A DNA stretch of 64,000 nt from Oscillospiraceae bacterium. GTDB taxonomy: Bacteria; Bacillota; Clostridia; Oscillospirales; Ruminococcaceae. The stretch covers positions 1 through 64,000 of the forward strand of contig SVMW01000002.1 of NCBI GenBank assembly GCA_015067215.1. Direction: 5' to 3'. The position numbers and the translations under genes are program-made. This document shows, one piece after another, positions 49,226 through 58,038 of this stretch; positions within the stretch are counted from its first letter, which is position 1, and each line of letters starts with the position of its first letter. The notes under the pieces are model-generated. The model made no database searches, was not told the origin of the DNA, and was given only the letters and a program-made list of their open reading frames with translations.

Positions 49226-49876
49226 CTATTTTACGCTGTTTTCCAGTATATTCAGCATCTGCCTGCCTGGGTTGATAACTTCAATTTCAACATTTTCGCG
49301 TATTTCTTTTTCTATGTAGGGAAAATGTGTACAGCCTAAAACCAGTGCATCACAGCCAATACCCACAAAACTGTCGCAAAGCTCTTTAAGATGATAGTTT
49401 TGGTATATTTCGGCAGAAGGCAGGCCTTCTTCGATGGCAAACACAACAGGAAGAATACCGGCACCAAATACGCAGCATTTAGGGTTTTCTTCAAGAATAA
49501 CTCTTTCAATACCTGCAAGGCTCTGACAGTTTGCGGCAAAAACCGAAAGTTTATCATGTTCTTTTGCACACAGTTTGTATACATCAAGGGGAGTTACCGT
49601 GCATACTGGCAAAGCAGCTTTAAGCCTGTCAATGTCAATAGCGGCAGAAAGGGAATTGCAGTATACCAAAATGCCATGTGCCCCCTGATTTATCATGCTT
49701 TTGCAGCCTTTAACTGCAAGCTGAAGAAGCTCCTCTTTGTAGAGAACCTGCATCTCTGTCTGTTCCTGCGGATTTCTGCTGCATGCAAAGCCGATGGCTT
49801 CAAAACCCTGTGAAACAGCATAGTCTATTCCCATCTGTGTGTCCACAGGTGTTCCGGCTATAACTCCTATTTTCAT
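49226..49876 (-). CDS. aspartate/glutamate racemase family protein
   Basis: A 216-residue enzyme. The N-terminus IGVIAGTPVDTQMG, the first catalytic cysteine in YCNSLSAAIDID (near residue 84) and the second in VLGCTHFPYIEKEI (near 185) match cofactor-independent Asp/Glu racemases. It could supply D-glutamate for peptidoglycan or D-aspartate. It is shorter than usual MurI, and MurI-specific motifs are not certain, so I do not name it. The start at 49876 is chosen because AAGGAG lies 8 bases before; the upstream 29 residues of the track are spurious. Confidence 0.8.
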   Translation of the reverse strand: MKIGVIAGTPVDTQMGIDYAVSQGFEAIGFACSRNPQEQTEMQVLYKEELLQLAVKGCKSMINQGAHGILVYCNSLSAAIDIDRLKAALPVCTVTPLDVYKLCAKEHDKLSVFAANCQSLAGIERVILEENPKCCVFGAGILPVVFAIEEGLPSAEIYQNYHLKELCDSFVGIGCDALVLGCTHFPYIEKEIRENVEIEVINPGRQMLNILENSVK

Positions 49877-50055
49877 AATGAATACTCCTTGCTGAAGGGA
49901 TTGTACCAGATTATAATAATACATAATATGGCAAAAAGCAATTGAACAAAATGTATTTTTCACACAATATTAAGATGTAAAATAGTTGAATTAAGTAGAT
50001 TTTTAAATATAAATATGGTAACATAATATAATAGATTAACTGGACGGTGGAAATT

Positions 50056-51240
50056 ATGGAGAGAAACGTTAAAAACTATTTTACAAAATCGACGATAAGC
50101 AACATTATAACTGTGTGCACTGCTGTGCTGCTTTATATTGGTGTATCGAATATTGATATGGTAAAAAATGTTTTAGGCAATATATATGGGATAATATCTC
50201 CGTTTGTTGTTGCTTTTGTTCTGGCGTTTTTGCTTAATACACCGGTTAAGTGGTTTGAGGCGAATGTTTTTAAAAAGGTAAAGGGCAAAAGAGCCCTTTC
50301 AATCTTCAGTGCATATATTATCACAGCATTGGTAATTGGGGTGCTTGCTGTACTTGTTGCACCACAGGTGCGCGACAGCATTGTCAATATTATAAATTCA
50401 ATTCCTGAATATATCAGACAGATTACCACACTGCTGGAGCAGCTGACAACACAGTATCACTGGGATCCTAAATTTGTTGAAACAGTTACAGAAACAATGT
50501 CATCTGCATTTAAATCTTTAAGTGCAACAGTTCTCAATCTTATTCCGCAACTTTTCAATGCATCTGTTTCATTGGGTTCCCTTGTGATTGACCTGTTTAT
50601 GGCTGTTATTGCATCAATATATATGCTTGCAACAAAGGAACGTCTGAGATTTCAGCTTAAAAAAATACTTTATTCATACCTTAAGGAAAAACGTGCTGAC
50701 CGCATTATAGAAATAGGCGTGCTCACAAATGAAATGTTTTCCAAGTTTATTATCGGTAAAATCATCGACAGTATTATAATTGGTATACTTTGTTTTATCG
50801 GTACAATGTTTATCTATTCACCATATGCAATCCTGCTTGGTGTTATTGTAGGCGTAACAAATATTATTCCGTTTTTCGGACCGTTTATCGGTGCAATTCC
50901 GTCCATACTCATTCTGCTTATGGTAAGCCCATGGGATGCACTTATCTTTGCGATATTTGTACTTGCACTGCAGCAATTTGACGGAAACATTCTTGGCCCG
51001 AAAATTCTTGGTGATTCAACAGGCCTTGCACCAATCTGGGTGCTCGTTTCCATCACAATCGGTGGCGGTCTGTTCGGTTTTGTGGGCATGGTGGCAGGTG
51101 TGCCTACTTTTGCAGTTTTATACAGCCTTATTTCCCAGAATATGGACAAGCGACTCGCAGCAAAAAAAATTGAAGCCGACAGGGATAAACTGATACTTAC
51201 CCCAAAAGGAGAAAAAACAGAAGATGAACCGAATTCATAA
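50056..51240 (+). CDS. AI-2E family transporter
   Basis: A 394-residue polytopic protein of the AI-2E (PerM/YdiK/YtvI) family. Features are IYGIISPFVVAFVLAFLLNTPVKWFE near residue 45, a soluble amphipathic segment near 110-150, KFIIGKIIDSIIIGILCFIGTMFI, and GVTNIIPFFGPFIGAIPSILILLM near 280, then QQFDGNILGPKILGDSTGL. The family exports autoinducer-2 or small molecules or acts as a Na+/H+ antiporter; the substrate here is unknown. The start at 50056 is preferred over 50047. Overlaps the next gene by 17 bases. Confidence 0.9.
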   Translation: MERNVKNYFTKSTISNIITVCTAVLLYIGVSNIDMVKNVLGNIYGIISPFVVAFVLAFLLNTPVKWFEANVFKKVKGKRALSIFSAYIITALVIGVLAVLVAPQVRDSIVNIINSIPEYIRQITTLLEQLTTQYHWDPKFVETVTETMSSAFKSLSATVLNLIPQLFNASVSLGSLVIDLFMAVIASIYMLATKERLRFQLKKILYSYLKEKRADRIIEIGVLTNEMFSKFIIGKIIDSIIIGILCFIGTMFIYSPYAILLGVIVGVTNIIPFFGPFIGAIPSILILLMVSPWDALIFAIFVLALQQFDGNILGPKILGDSTGLAPIWVLVSITIGGGLFGFVGMVAGVPTFAVLYSLISQNMDKRLAAKKIEADRDKLILTPKGEKTEDEPNS

Positions 51241-51712
51241 AAGACAGTTACGAAGATATGTACTGGCAACAATTTTGCTTATCTTATCAGGATATATATC
51301 GGTTTTTATAAAAGATTCAATAGACGCAAAAAATCCGGAAATTTCGTTGCCTGTTATCAGCGTTACAACAGGATATACAGTTATTCCAAGTGCACCGCGT
51401 GCAGGATATGAATGGTCGTATACTACAAAAACAGTTAAATCCCCGTTTGTTTCAAGCATGGATGTGCCGCTTATTGCATATGAAGTTTCACCGGATATGC
51501 CGATTCTCATTGAATTTTCCACTCAGGCACAAAATATTACTCTCTATGAAAGCAAATTGTCTGCACCGGAAGATTTTACAGAAAAACGTTATGGAATGAC
51601 TACACCGGTTGAAGAAGGTGAATATATCTATAAAGTTGTTGCACAGTTTGAACAGGGCACAATTGTGCATTACTTTGCACTTAATGTAAAGCAGTCGCAC
51701 ATAATAGCATAA
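51224..51712 (+). CDS. membrane-anchored exported protein, unknown function
   Basis: A 162-residue protein. A basic start (MNRIHKRQLRRY) and one hydrophobic helix (VLATILLILSGYISVF) precede a beta-rich extracytoplasmic domain with Ser/Thr/Pro content (VPLIAYEVSPDMPILIEFSTQAQNITLYESK, GEYIYKVVAQFEQGTIVHYFALNV), resembling an immunoglobulin-like fold. No family is recognised. It overlaps the AI-2E gene by 17 bases, with AAAAGGAG inside that gene, so the two are probably made together. Confidence 0.65.
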   Translation: MNRIHKRQLRRYVLATILLILSGYISVFIKDSIDAKNPEISLPVISVTTGYTVIPSAPRAGYEWSYTTKTVKSPFVSSMDVPLIAYEVSPDMPILIEFSTQAQNITLYESKLSAPEDFTEKRYGMTTPVEEGEYIYKVVAQFEQGTIVHYFALNVKQSHIIA

Positions 51713-51718
51713 ACATTG

Positions 51719-51751
51719 AAGTTTCCGTCTTATAAAGGCGGAAACTTTTTG
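51719..51751 (+). terminator. intrinsic terminator
   Basis: AAGTTTCCGTCTT and AAGGCGGAAACTT form a 13-bp stem with a G-U pair and a short ATA loop, followed by TTTG, after the AI-2E operon. Confidence 0.85.
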
Positions 51752-51804
51752 CTTTTTATTATAAGGAAGTACAATGTGAAAATATCGGTAAAAGCTATAA
51801 TTAT

Positions 51805-51834
51805 TTGACAATGAACAACCGTTTTGTGTATAAT
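51805..51834 (+). promoter_or_regulatory. sigma-A promoter of the yicC-rsgA operon
   Basis: A perfect TTGACA and a perfect TATAAT are separated by 18 bases, 70 bases upstream of yicC. No terminator is visible from here to the right edge, so one transcript may cover the following 12 genes. Confidence 0.75.
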
Positions 51835-51903
51835 TTTATATTGAGATAATAGATGTATTTATATTATAAAAAGAAAAAACTATTATCTTTCGGAGGTAAT
51901 AAA

Positions 51904-52782
51904 ATGGTATACAGCATGACCGGATACGGAAAAGGCAACGCTGTTTTGAACGGTAAGGATATTACTGTTGAAATCAAATCTGTAAATCACAGATATTTTG
52001 AATATTCAAGCAGAATGTCCCGTTTCTTTTCCTTTCTTGAAGACAAAATCAAAAAACAGATTAACGAAACAGTAAGCCGCGGCAAGGTGGAAATGTCACT
52101 TACCATCAAAGCGGTTGAGCAGGGCGATACAGTAGTGGAAGCAGATGTTGCCCTTGCAAAAAGTTATTATCAGGCACTTTGTGCAATCAGTGAAGAACTT
52201 GGCCTTGAAAAGCCATGTGATGTAACAGCAATTTCAAGATATGAAGGTGTCCTGACACAAAACAAGAGCGAAGAAGATGCTGAACAGCTTGCTGCAGATG
52301 TAAGCAGTGTTGTGGCAATGGCACTGGAAGAATTTGTAAATATGAAAAAAGCAGAAGGCAAAAAACTTTACGATGATGTTATGGGACGCCTGGATGCAAT
52401 TGAAGATATAGTAACACAGATTGAAACGATTGCTCCTCTGCGAACACAGAAATATCAGGACAGACTTTATCAGAAACTTCAGGTAATTCTTCAGGATCAT
52501 CAGATTGATACACAGAGAATTCTGACAGAAGCTGCAATTTTTGCCGATAAAGTTGCTGTTGACGAAGAAACAGTGCGTCTGCGCAGTCATATTGCACAGT
52601 ATCGTGACATTCTTAACGGTGATGCACGTCAGGGCAGAAAGCTGGATTTTCTTACACAGGAACTCAACAGGGAAGCAAACACTATCGGTTCCAAATCCAA
52701 TGATCTGGAAATTACCAGAAAAGTGGTTGATATAAAATCTGAAATCGAAAAAATCAGGGAACAGATTCAGAATATGGAATAA
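51904..52782 (+). CDS. yicC: YicC-family endoribonuclease
   Basis: A 292-residue protein of normal YicC/YloC length. It begins SMTGYGKGNAVLNGKDITVEIKSVNHRYFE, the family signature, and ends with DFLTQELNREANTIGSKSNDLEITRKVVDIKSEIEKIREQIQN. YicC proteins are hexameric endoribonucleases that act in RNA turnover. The start at 51904 follows CGGAGG by 7 bases; the 17 upstream residues in the track precede this RBS. First gene of the operon. Confidence 0.93.
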   Translation: MVYSMTGYGKGNAVLNGKDITVEIKSVNHRYFEYSSRMSRFFSFLEDKIKKQINETVSRGKVEMSLTIKAVEQGDTVVEADVALAKSYYQALCAISEELGLEKPCDVTAISRYEGVLTQNKSEEDAEQLAADVSSVVAMALEEFVNMKKAEGKKLYDDVMGRLDAIEDIVTQIETIAPLRTQKYQDRLYQKLQVILQDHQIDTQRILTEAAIFADKVAVDEETVRLRSHIAQYRDILNGDARQGRKLDFLTQELNREANTIGSKSNDLEITRKVVDIKSEIEKIREQIQNME

Positions 52783-52793
52783 GAGGTTTTTGT

Positions 52794-53060
52794 ATGGCAA
52801 TGATGAACATAGGTTTCGGCAGTATGATAAACCCGGACAAAATTGTTGCAGCTTTAAGCCCGGAATCTGCACCGGTTAAACGAATGATAACCAAAGCAAA
52901 AAGTGAAAACAGACTTATAGATGCAACTTTTGGCAGAAAAACCAAAACAGTGGTTGTGACCGATTGTGAACACATTATATTATGTGCATTTACAGCGGAA
53001 AGAATATTCGGTCAGGCAAGTGATAACCTTATAAAATTTATGGAGACTGAAGATGAATAG
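52794..53060 (+). CDS. remA: RemA-like regulator (DUF370)
   Basis: An 88-residue protein with the full RemA/DUF370 core: NIGFGSMINPDKIVAALSPESAPVKRMI, then LIDATFGRKTKTVVVTDCEHIILCAFTAERI. In Bacillus RemA is a DNA-binding activator of biofilm matrix genes that forms octameric rings wrapping DNA. Here the gene sits between yicC and gmk, as in most Firmicutes. It overlaps gmk by 8 bases. Confidence 0.92.
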   Translation: MAMMNIGFGSMINPDKIVAALSPESAPVKRMITKAKSENRLIDATFGRKTKTVVVTDCEHIILCAFTAERIFGQASDNLIKFMETEDE

Positions 53061-53616
53061 TATAGACAAAAACATTGTAGTAATTTCAGGCCCGTCAGGC
53101 TGCGGTAAAGATACCGTTGTAAAAAAGATTTTAAGCATGGACGAAAGATTTATCCTTTCTGTTTCCGCAACAACAAGACAGCGCCGTCCAATTGAAACAG
53201 ATGGTGTTGACTACATATTTCTTACAAAAGAAGAATTTGAAACCAGACTGGAAAACGGTGAATTTCTTGAATACACAAACTATTGTGATAACTACTATGG
53301 TACTCTTAAACAGCAGATTGAAGACAAGGTAAAAGCCGGAAAGGTAGTTGTGCTGGTTATTGAGGTTGAAGGTGCACAGAATGTTAAAAAAGTGTATCCG
53401 GACAGTCTTACAATCTTCCTTGCACCGCCATCCCTTGAAGAACTGGAACGCCGCCTTAAAAACAGAGGCACAGAAGACGAAAGCAAAATTAAACAGCGAC
53501 TGTTCAAGGCAAAGGAAGAACTTGGCTTCCAGAGCAGTTATGACTATATAGTAGAAAACAACTATATTGACCAGTGTGCACAGTCAATTATCGATATTTT
53601 TGACAACAGAGACTAA
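53053..53616 (+). CDS. gmk: guanylate kinase
   Basis: A 187-residue GMP kinase of normal length that phosphorylates GMP with ATP to GDP. The P-loop is ISGPSGCGKDTVVKKIL, the GMP-binding region is SVSATTRQRRPIETDGVDYIFLTKEEFE (residues about 33-60), then GEFLEYTNYCDNYYGT and LVIEVEGAQNVKK. Overlap with remA and the close priA start show one operon. rpoZ, which usually follows gmk, is absent. Confidence 0.96.
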   Translation: MNSIDKNIVVISGPSGCGKDTVVKKILSMDERFILSVSATTRQRRPIETDGVDYIFLTKEEFETRLENGEFLEYTNYCDNYYGTLKQQIEDKVKAGKVVVLVIEVEGAQNVKKVYPDSLTIFLAPPSLEELERRLKNRGTEDESKIKQRLFKAKEELGFQSSYDYIVENNYIDQCAQSIIDIFDNRD

Positions 53617-53634
53617 TTGAAGGAGGGTAGCTTT

Positions 53635-55854
53635 ATGTTGACAGCAGGCGTAGCAGTGGATAAAGCTACCTTGAACTTTGACAGGGAATTCTCCTATATA
53701 GTTCCGGAACAGTTCAAAGATATAATACAGCCGGGCTCAATTGTGCTTGTGCCTTTTGGACGCAGCAGTGCATTAAGGCTTGGGGTGGTGCTTGGTACAG
53801 AAGAAAGAGAAGATGTAAAAGGCCTTAAAAAAATTGAAGATGTTAAAACAGAGGATTGGTCGGTAACCCCTTTTGCACTCAAGCTTGTGGATTTTATAAG
53901 AGAAACCACTTTCTGCACCTGCTATGAAGCAGCTAAAGCGGTTATTCCTTACGGACAGCAGTATAAAATTGTCTCAGGAAAACTGCAGGTAAAGCACCGG
54001 CTGCCAACCGAAATAAGATATACTGTCTGCAATGTGCTTGATGGAGAAAAACTTACACAGAAGCAGCAGACGGTATATGATTATCTTACATCTTCACACA
54101 AAACAATCAAACAAATATGCGAAGATTGCAATGTAACACGTGCGGTAGTTGATAAACTTGTGGAAAAAAATCTTATTTCTGCAGCAGAATGTGAAAAAGA
54201 ATATGTCTCTGATACAGTAAAAAAGGAAGACAGAAAAATATCACTTACTCAGCAACAGCAAAAGGTTTTTGATGAAATTGTTTCCTGTGACAATTCAAAA
54301 CCACATTTGATTTACGGTGTTACATCAAGCGGCAAAACATCGGTTTTTATAAAGCTTATACAGGACACATTGATTAAAGGCAAAACAGCAATGCTTTTGG
54401 TGCCGGAAATTTCGCTGACACCGCAGATGATAAATCTGCTTACAGGTTATTTCGGTGATATTGTAAGTGTTCTGCATTCAAAGCTGTCGCAAAGCGAAAG
54501 ACTGTATCAGCATAAAATGATACAACAGGGCAAATCCCGGGTTATAATCGGCACAAGAAGTGCTGTATTTGCACCTGTTGAGGATATCGGACTTATAATT
54601 ATTGACGAAGAACACGAAAAAACTTTTAAGTCAGAAAACAGTCCAAGATATTCAGCAATAAGGGTTGCGAACTTTATTGCAAAGGAAAAAAATGCAAAAC
54701 TTGTGCTGGCTTCCGCAACGCCAAGTATTGAAAGCTATTATCTGGCAAAAAATGGGTATTATCATCTGCATGTGATGAACAAACGCTACAACGATATGCC
54801 AATGCCCCGCGTGGAGATAATCGACATGCGTATGCAGGCTAAGATAGGTGATACAGGTGTTCTGTCAGATGCGGTTATAAAATATCTGTCAGACAATATA
54901 CGGCAGGAAAAACAAAGCATTATCCTTATAAACAGACGCGGTTATTCAACTGTAGGTGTATGTAAGGAATGCAGGGAGACACTGCAGTGCGACAACTGCA
55001 GCGTTAACCTTGTTAAACACAAAAACGAAAACAGATTAAGTTGCCATTACTGTGGTACCAACTATCCTGTGGCGGAAAAATGTCCGCACTGCGGCGGGGA
55101 AATACAGTATGTTGGCTATGGCACCCAGAAGGTGGAAGAATATATTCTGTCCTGTATACCAAAGGCAAGAGTACTGAGGATGGATGCTGACACAACGGGC
55201 AAAAATGATGCTCACAGCGAAATGCTCAAAGCTTTTGCCGATAAAAAGTACGACATTCTTGTGGGTACGCAGATGGTGGCAAAGGGGCTGGATTTCAGGG
55301 ATGTAAACCTTGTATGTGTGCTGGGTATGGATGGCGCGCTCAATCAGGTTTCCTACAATTCCAACGAAACAGCTTTCAATCTGCTTACACAGGTTATCGG
55401 ACGTGCAGGCAGATGGACAAAGGATGCTGTTGCAGTAATTCAGACTTACGACAGCACAAACCCTGTAATCAACCTTGCACGCAAAGGTGATTACGAAAGT
55501 TTTTATAACAATGAAATTGCATTCCGTAAGCTGAACATATATCCGCCTTTCTGCACAATGTGCCAGGTGGCGTTTACAAGCGAAAAGGAAATACAGGCTG
55601 CAAAGGATGCGGCTAAGTTTCTTAAAATTATTCAGCAGCAGGTGTCAAGGCTGGAAGGGCTGCCCATGGTGGTTCTTGGCCCTGCACCTTTTGCGGTATC
55701 AATGGTCAGTGGTGTGTATCGTTACCGACTGACAATAAAATGCAAAAACACAAAGAAATTCAGAGATTTTTTAAGGCTGGCAATTGACGAATACCTTAAA
55801 AATCCTGACAATAAATCGGGAATATATGTAAATATGAACCCGGCAAATGACTAA
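53635..55854 (+). CDS. priA: primosomal replication restart helicase PriA
   Basis: A 739-residue helicase that restarts collapsed replication forks. It has an N-terminal DNA-binding domain (AGVAVDKATLNFDREFSYIVP), Walker A YGVTSSGKTSVF near residue 228, DEEHE box (IIIDEEHEKTFKSE near 322), and the zinc-binding cysteines CKEC, CDNC, CHYC and CPHC between about 442 and 485. Helicase motifs V and VI (GTQMVAKGLDF, QVIGRAGR) are intact. The start at 53635 follows AAGGAGGG by 7 bases, just 18 bases after gmk. coaBC is not present between them. Confidence 0.95.
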   Translation: MLTAGVAVDKATLNFDREFSYIVPEQFKDIIQPGSIVLVPFGRSSALRLGVVLGTEEREDVKGLKKIEDVKTEDWSVTPFALKLVDFIRETTFCTCYEAAKAVIPYGQQYKIVSGKLQVKHRLPTEIRYTVCNVLDGEKLTQKQQTVYDYLTSSHKTIKQICEDCNVTRAVVDKLVEKNLISAAECEKEYVSDTVKKEDRKISLTQQQQKVFDEIVSCDNSKPHLIYGVTSSGKTSVFIKLIQDTLIKGKTAMLLVPEISLTPQMINLLTGYFGDIVSVLHSKLSQSERLYQHKMIQQGKSRVIIGTRSAVFAPVEDIGLIIIDEEHEKTFKSENSPRYSAIRVANFIAKEKNAKLVLASATPSIESYYLAKNGYYHLHVMNKRYNDMPMPRVEIIDMRMQAKIGDTGVLSDAVIKYLSDNIRQEKQSIILINRRGYSTVGVCKECRETLQCDNCSVNLVKHKNENRLSCHYCGTNYPVAEKCPHCGGEIQYVGYGTQKVEEYILSCIPKARVLRMDADTTGKNDAHSEMLKAFADKKYDILVGTQMVAKGLDFRDVNLVCVLGMDGALNQVSYNSNETAFNLLTQVIGRAGRWTKDAVAVIQTYDSTNPVINLARKGDYESFYNNEIAFRKLNIYPPFCTMCQVAFTSEKEIQAAKDAAKFLKIIQQQVSRLEGLPMVVLGPAPFAVSMVSGVYRYRLTIKCKNTKKFRDFLRLAIDEYLKNPDNKSGIYVNMNPAND

Positions 55855-55875
55855 TTATTATTCAGGAGATATATT

Positions 55876-56403
55876 ATGGCTATCAGAACTATAGTAAAAG
55901 ACGGCGACCCTATCCTTAAAAAAGTTTGCCGTCCTGTAACAGAATTCAACGAAAAACTTGCAACATTGCTTGATGATATGGGCGATACAATGATAGAAGC
56001 TCACGGCCTTGGCCTTGCAGGTCCACAGGTTGGCATTATGCGTCGGGTATGTGTTGTACTTGACCAGTATCTTGATGAAGATGACAACGAAGTAGATGAA
56101 ATCATCGAACTTATAAACCCTGAAATTCTTGAAAGAGAAGGCGAAGTTACTCTTTTTGAAGGCTGCTTGTCTTTTCCTAACAGAAACGGTGCAATCACAC
56201 GTCCTCAGTATGTAAAAGCAAAGGCACAGGACCGTTACGGCAATGAATTCATTATCGAAGCGGAAGATATCCTTGCACGAGCAATCTGCCACGAAACAGA
56301 CCATCTCGACGGCATTACAATTATGGACCACGCAACAAAATTCTACGAAGATCTTACACCTGAAGAAATCAAAGCACTTAATCTGGATGAAGACTATGAA
56401 TAA
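55876..56403 (+). CDS. def: peptide deformylase (canonical)
   Basis: A 175-residue peptide deformylase with all three motifs intact: GLGLAGPQVG (near residue 44), EGCLSFP (near 95) and CHETDHLDG (near 137). It removes the formyl group from the N-terminal methionine of new proteins, using a metal ion held by the cysteine and two histidines. The third motif has T instead of the usual F/I at HExxDH, as in type 1 enzymes of Clostridia. It overlaps fmt by 8 bases, pairing formylation and deformylation functions. Confidence 0.95.
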   Translation: MAIRTIVKDGDPILKKVCRPVTEFNEKLATLLDDMGDTMIEAHGLGLAGPQVGIMRRVCVVLDQYLDEDDNEVDEIIELINPEILEREGEVTLFEGCLSFPNRNGAITRPQYVKAKAQDRYGNEFIIEAEDILARAICHETDHLDGITIMDHATKFYEDLTPEEIKALNLDEDYE

Positions 56404-57322
56404 AAATGATGTAAAAGTACTGTTTATGGGTACACCTGAAATAGCAAAAGGCTGTCTGGAACAGATGTATAACGACGGCTGGAATATTATCGGTGCCTTC
56501 ACACGTGAAGACAAACCTGTAGGCAGAAAGCAGATTATGACCCCGCCACCTGTCAAGGTGTTTGCACAGGAACATGGTATACCGGTATATCAGCCTAAAA
56601 CACTTAAGGGTGAAGCGTCTGAAACTATAAAAGAACTTGCGCCGGACCTTATTGTAGTGGTTGCATACGGCAGAATTCTGCCTAAAGATGTTATCGATGT
56701 ACCACAGTTTGGCTGTGTGAATCTGCATGTTTCGCTTTTGCCGCAGTACCGCGGTGCTGCACCTATACAATGGGCACTTATCAATGGTGACAAACAGACA
56801 GGCGTGACTGTAATGCACATTGACGAAGGGCTGGATACAGGCGATATAATTGATGTTCTGCCTGTGGAAATAGGCGAAAATGAAACACAGGAAGAACTTT
56901 TTGCTGATGTGGAAGAAAAAGGCAAGGTTTTTCTTTCCAGAGTATGTGAAGATATTATAAACGGCACTGCAACACGAACTCCACAGGACCATGAAAAGGC
57001 AACTCTTGCACCACCGCTTACCAAAGAAATGGCTCTTTTCAGCTTTGATAATTGTGCACAGGTTATCCATAATAAAGTAAGAGGTCAGAACCCATGGCCG
57101 AGTGCTCATTTTATATATGGCGACAAAAAAGTAAAGGTTATCAGAACAAAGCTGGTTGACGCAAAAGGCAAAGCTGGGGAAATTATTTCCACAAAACCTT
57201 TGGTGGTGGCCTGCAGTGAGGGTGCACTTGAACTTGTTACCGTTCAGCCTGAGGGCTCAAAAGCCATGGATGGCACAGCGTGGAGCCTTGGAAGACGCTT
57301 TGAAAAAGGCGATATACTTTAA
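56396..57322 (+). CDS. fmt: methionyl-tRNA formyltransferase
   Basis: A 308-residue enzyme that formylates initiator Met-tRNA from 10-formyl-tetrahydrofolate. It begins VLFMGTPEIAKGCLEQM, with the catalytic region CVNLHVSLLPQYRGAAPIQWALINGDKQTGVTVMHID near residues 105-145 (Asn, His, Asp of the active site). The C-terminal tRNA-binding domain begins near residue 205. The start at 56396 is chosen because it overlaps the def stop; the 51 upstream residues in the track lie in def. Its substrate tRNA is encoded at 47566. Confidence 0.95.
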   Translation: MNKNDVKVLFMGTPEIAKGCLEQMYNDGWNIIGAFTREDKPVGRKQIMTPPPVKVFAQEHGIPVYQPKTLKGEASETIKELAPDLIVVVAYGRILPKDVIDVPQFGCVNLHVSLLPQYRGAAPIQWALINGDKQTGVTVMHIDEGLDTGDIIDVLPVEIGENETQEELFADVEEKGKVFLSRVCEDIINGTATRTPQDHEKATLAPPLTKEMALFSFDNCAQVIHNKVRGQNPWPSAHFIYGDKKVKVIRTKLVDAKGKAGEIISTKPLVVACSEGALELVTVQPEGSKAMDGTAWSLGRRFEKGDIL

Positions 57323-57342
57323 ACCGTTTCAGAGGTGATCAG

Positions 57343-58035
57343 ATGTATTACGGAATAGATATTTACTATCTTATCTTTGTTATCCCTGCAATGCTCTTTT
57401 CAATGTGGGCACAGGCAAGGGTAAACAGCACATTCAATAAATATTCAAGACAGAGAACATACAGCGGAATGACAGGGTACGAAGCTGCACGCAGAATTCT
57501 GGCTGCAAATGGTCTTCACAATGTTCAGGTGGAACATGTGTCAGGAAATCTTACAGACCATTATGACCCTAAAACCAATGTTATCCGTCTTTCTGACAGC
57601 GTTTTCAATTCAGCAAGTGTTGCGGCGGTTGGAGTTGCAGCTCACGAAGCCGGTCATGCGGTGCAGTATGCACAGAACTATGCACCAATCAAACTTCGTT
57701 CTGCTATTATTCCTGTTACACAGATAGGTTCACAGCTTTCAATACCGCTGGTGCTTATAGGCTTTTTAATGGGTATGGACCCACTTGTAAACATTGGTTT
57801 GCTGCTTTTTGCAACAGTTGCGTTTTTCCAGCTTGTTACACTGCCTGTTGAGTTCAATGCAAGCAGACGCGCTGTAACAGCCCTGGAAATGAGCGGAAGT
57901 ATTGGAGACGAAGAACTGCATGGTGTGAAAAAAGTTCTCAGTGCAGCAGCAATGACCTATGTAGCCGCTCTTGCAGTTGCAGTAGCCAACCTTTTAAGAC
58001 TTGTTTTGAGATTTGGTAACAGAAACAGAGATTAA
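57343..58035 (+). CDS. zinc metallopeptidase, YugP family
   Basis: A 230-residue membrane-bound metallopeptidase. An N-terminal helix (YLIFVIPAMLFSMWAQ) precedes TYSGMTGYEAARRIL and the zinc motif VAAHEAGHAVQYA (near residue 103), then three more hydrophobic segments and LPVEFNASRRAVTALE, the third ligand region. This matches the YugP family of neutral zinc peptidases, whose targets are unknown. In Clostridia it often lies between fmt and rsmB, as here. Starts 20 bases after fmt. Confidence 0.9.
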   Translation: MYYGIDIYYLIFVIPAMLFSMWAQARVNSTFNKYSRQRTYSGMTGYEAARRILAANGLHNVQVEHVSGNLTDHYDPKTNVIRLSDSVFNSASVAAVGVAAHEAGHAVQYAQNYAPIKLRSAIIPVTQIGSQLSIPLVLIGFLMGMDPLVNIGLLLFATVAFFQLVTLPVEFNASRRAVTALEMSGSIGDEELHGVKKVLSAAAMTYVAALAVAVANLLRLVLRFGNRNRD

Positions 58036-58038
58036 AAT

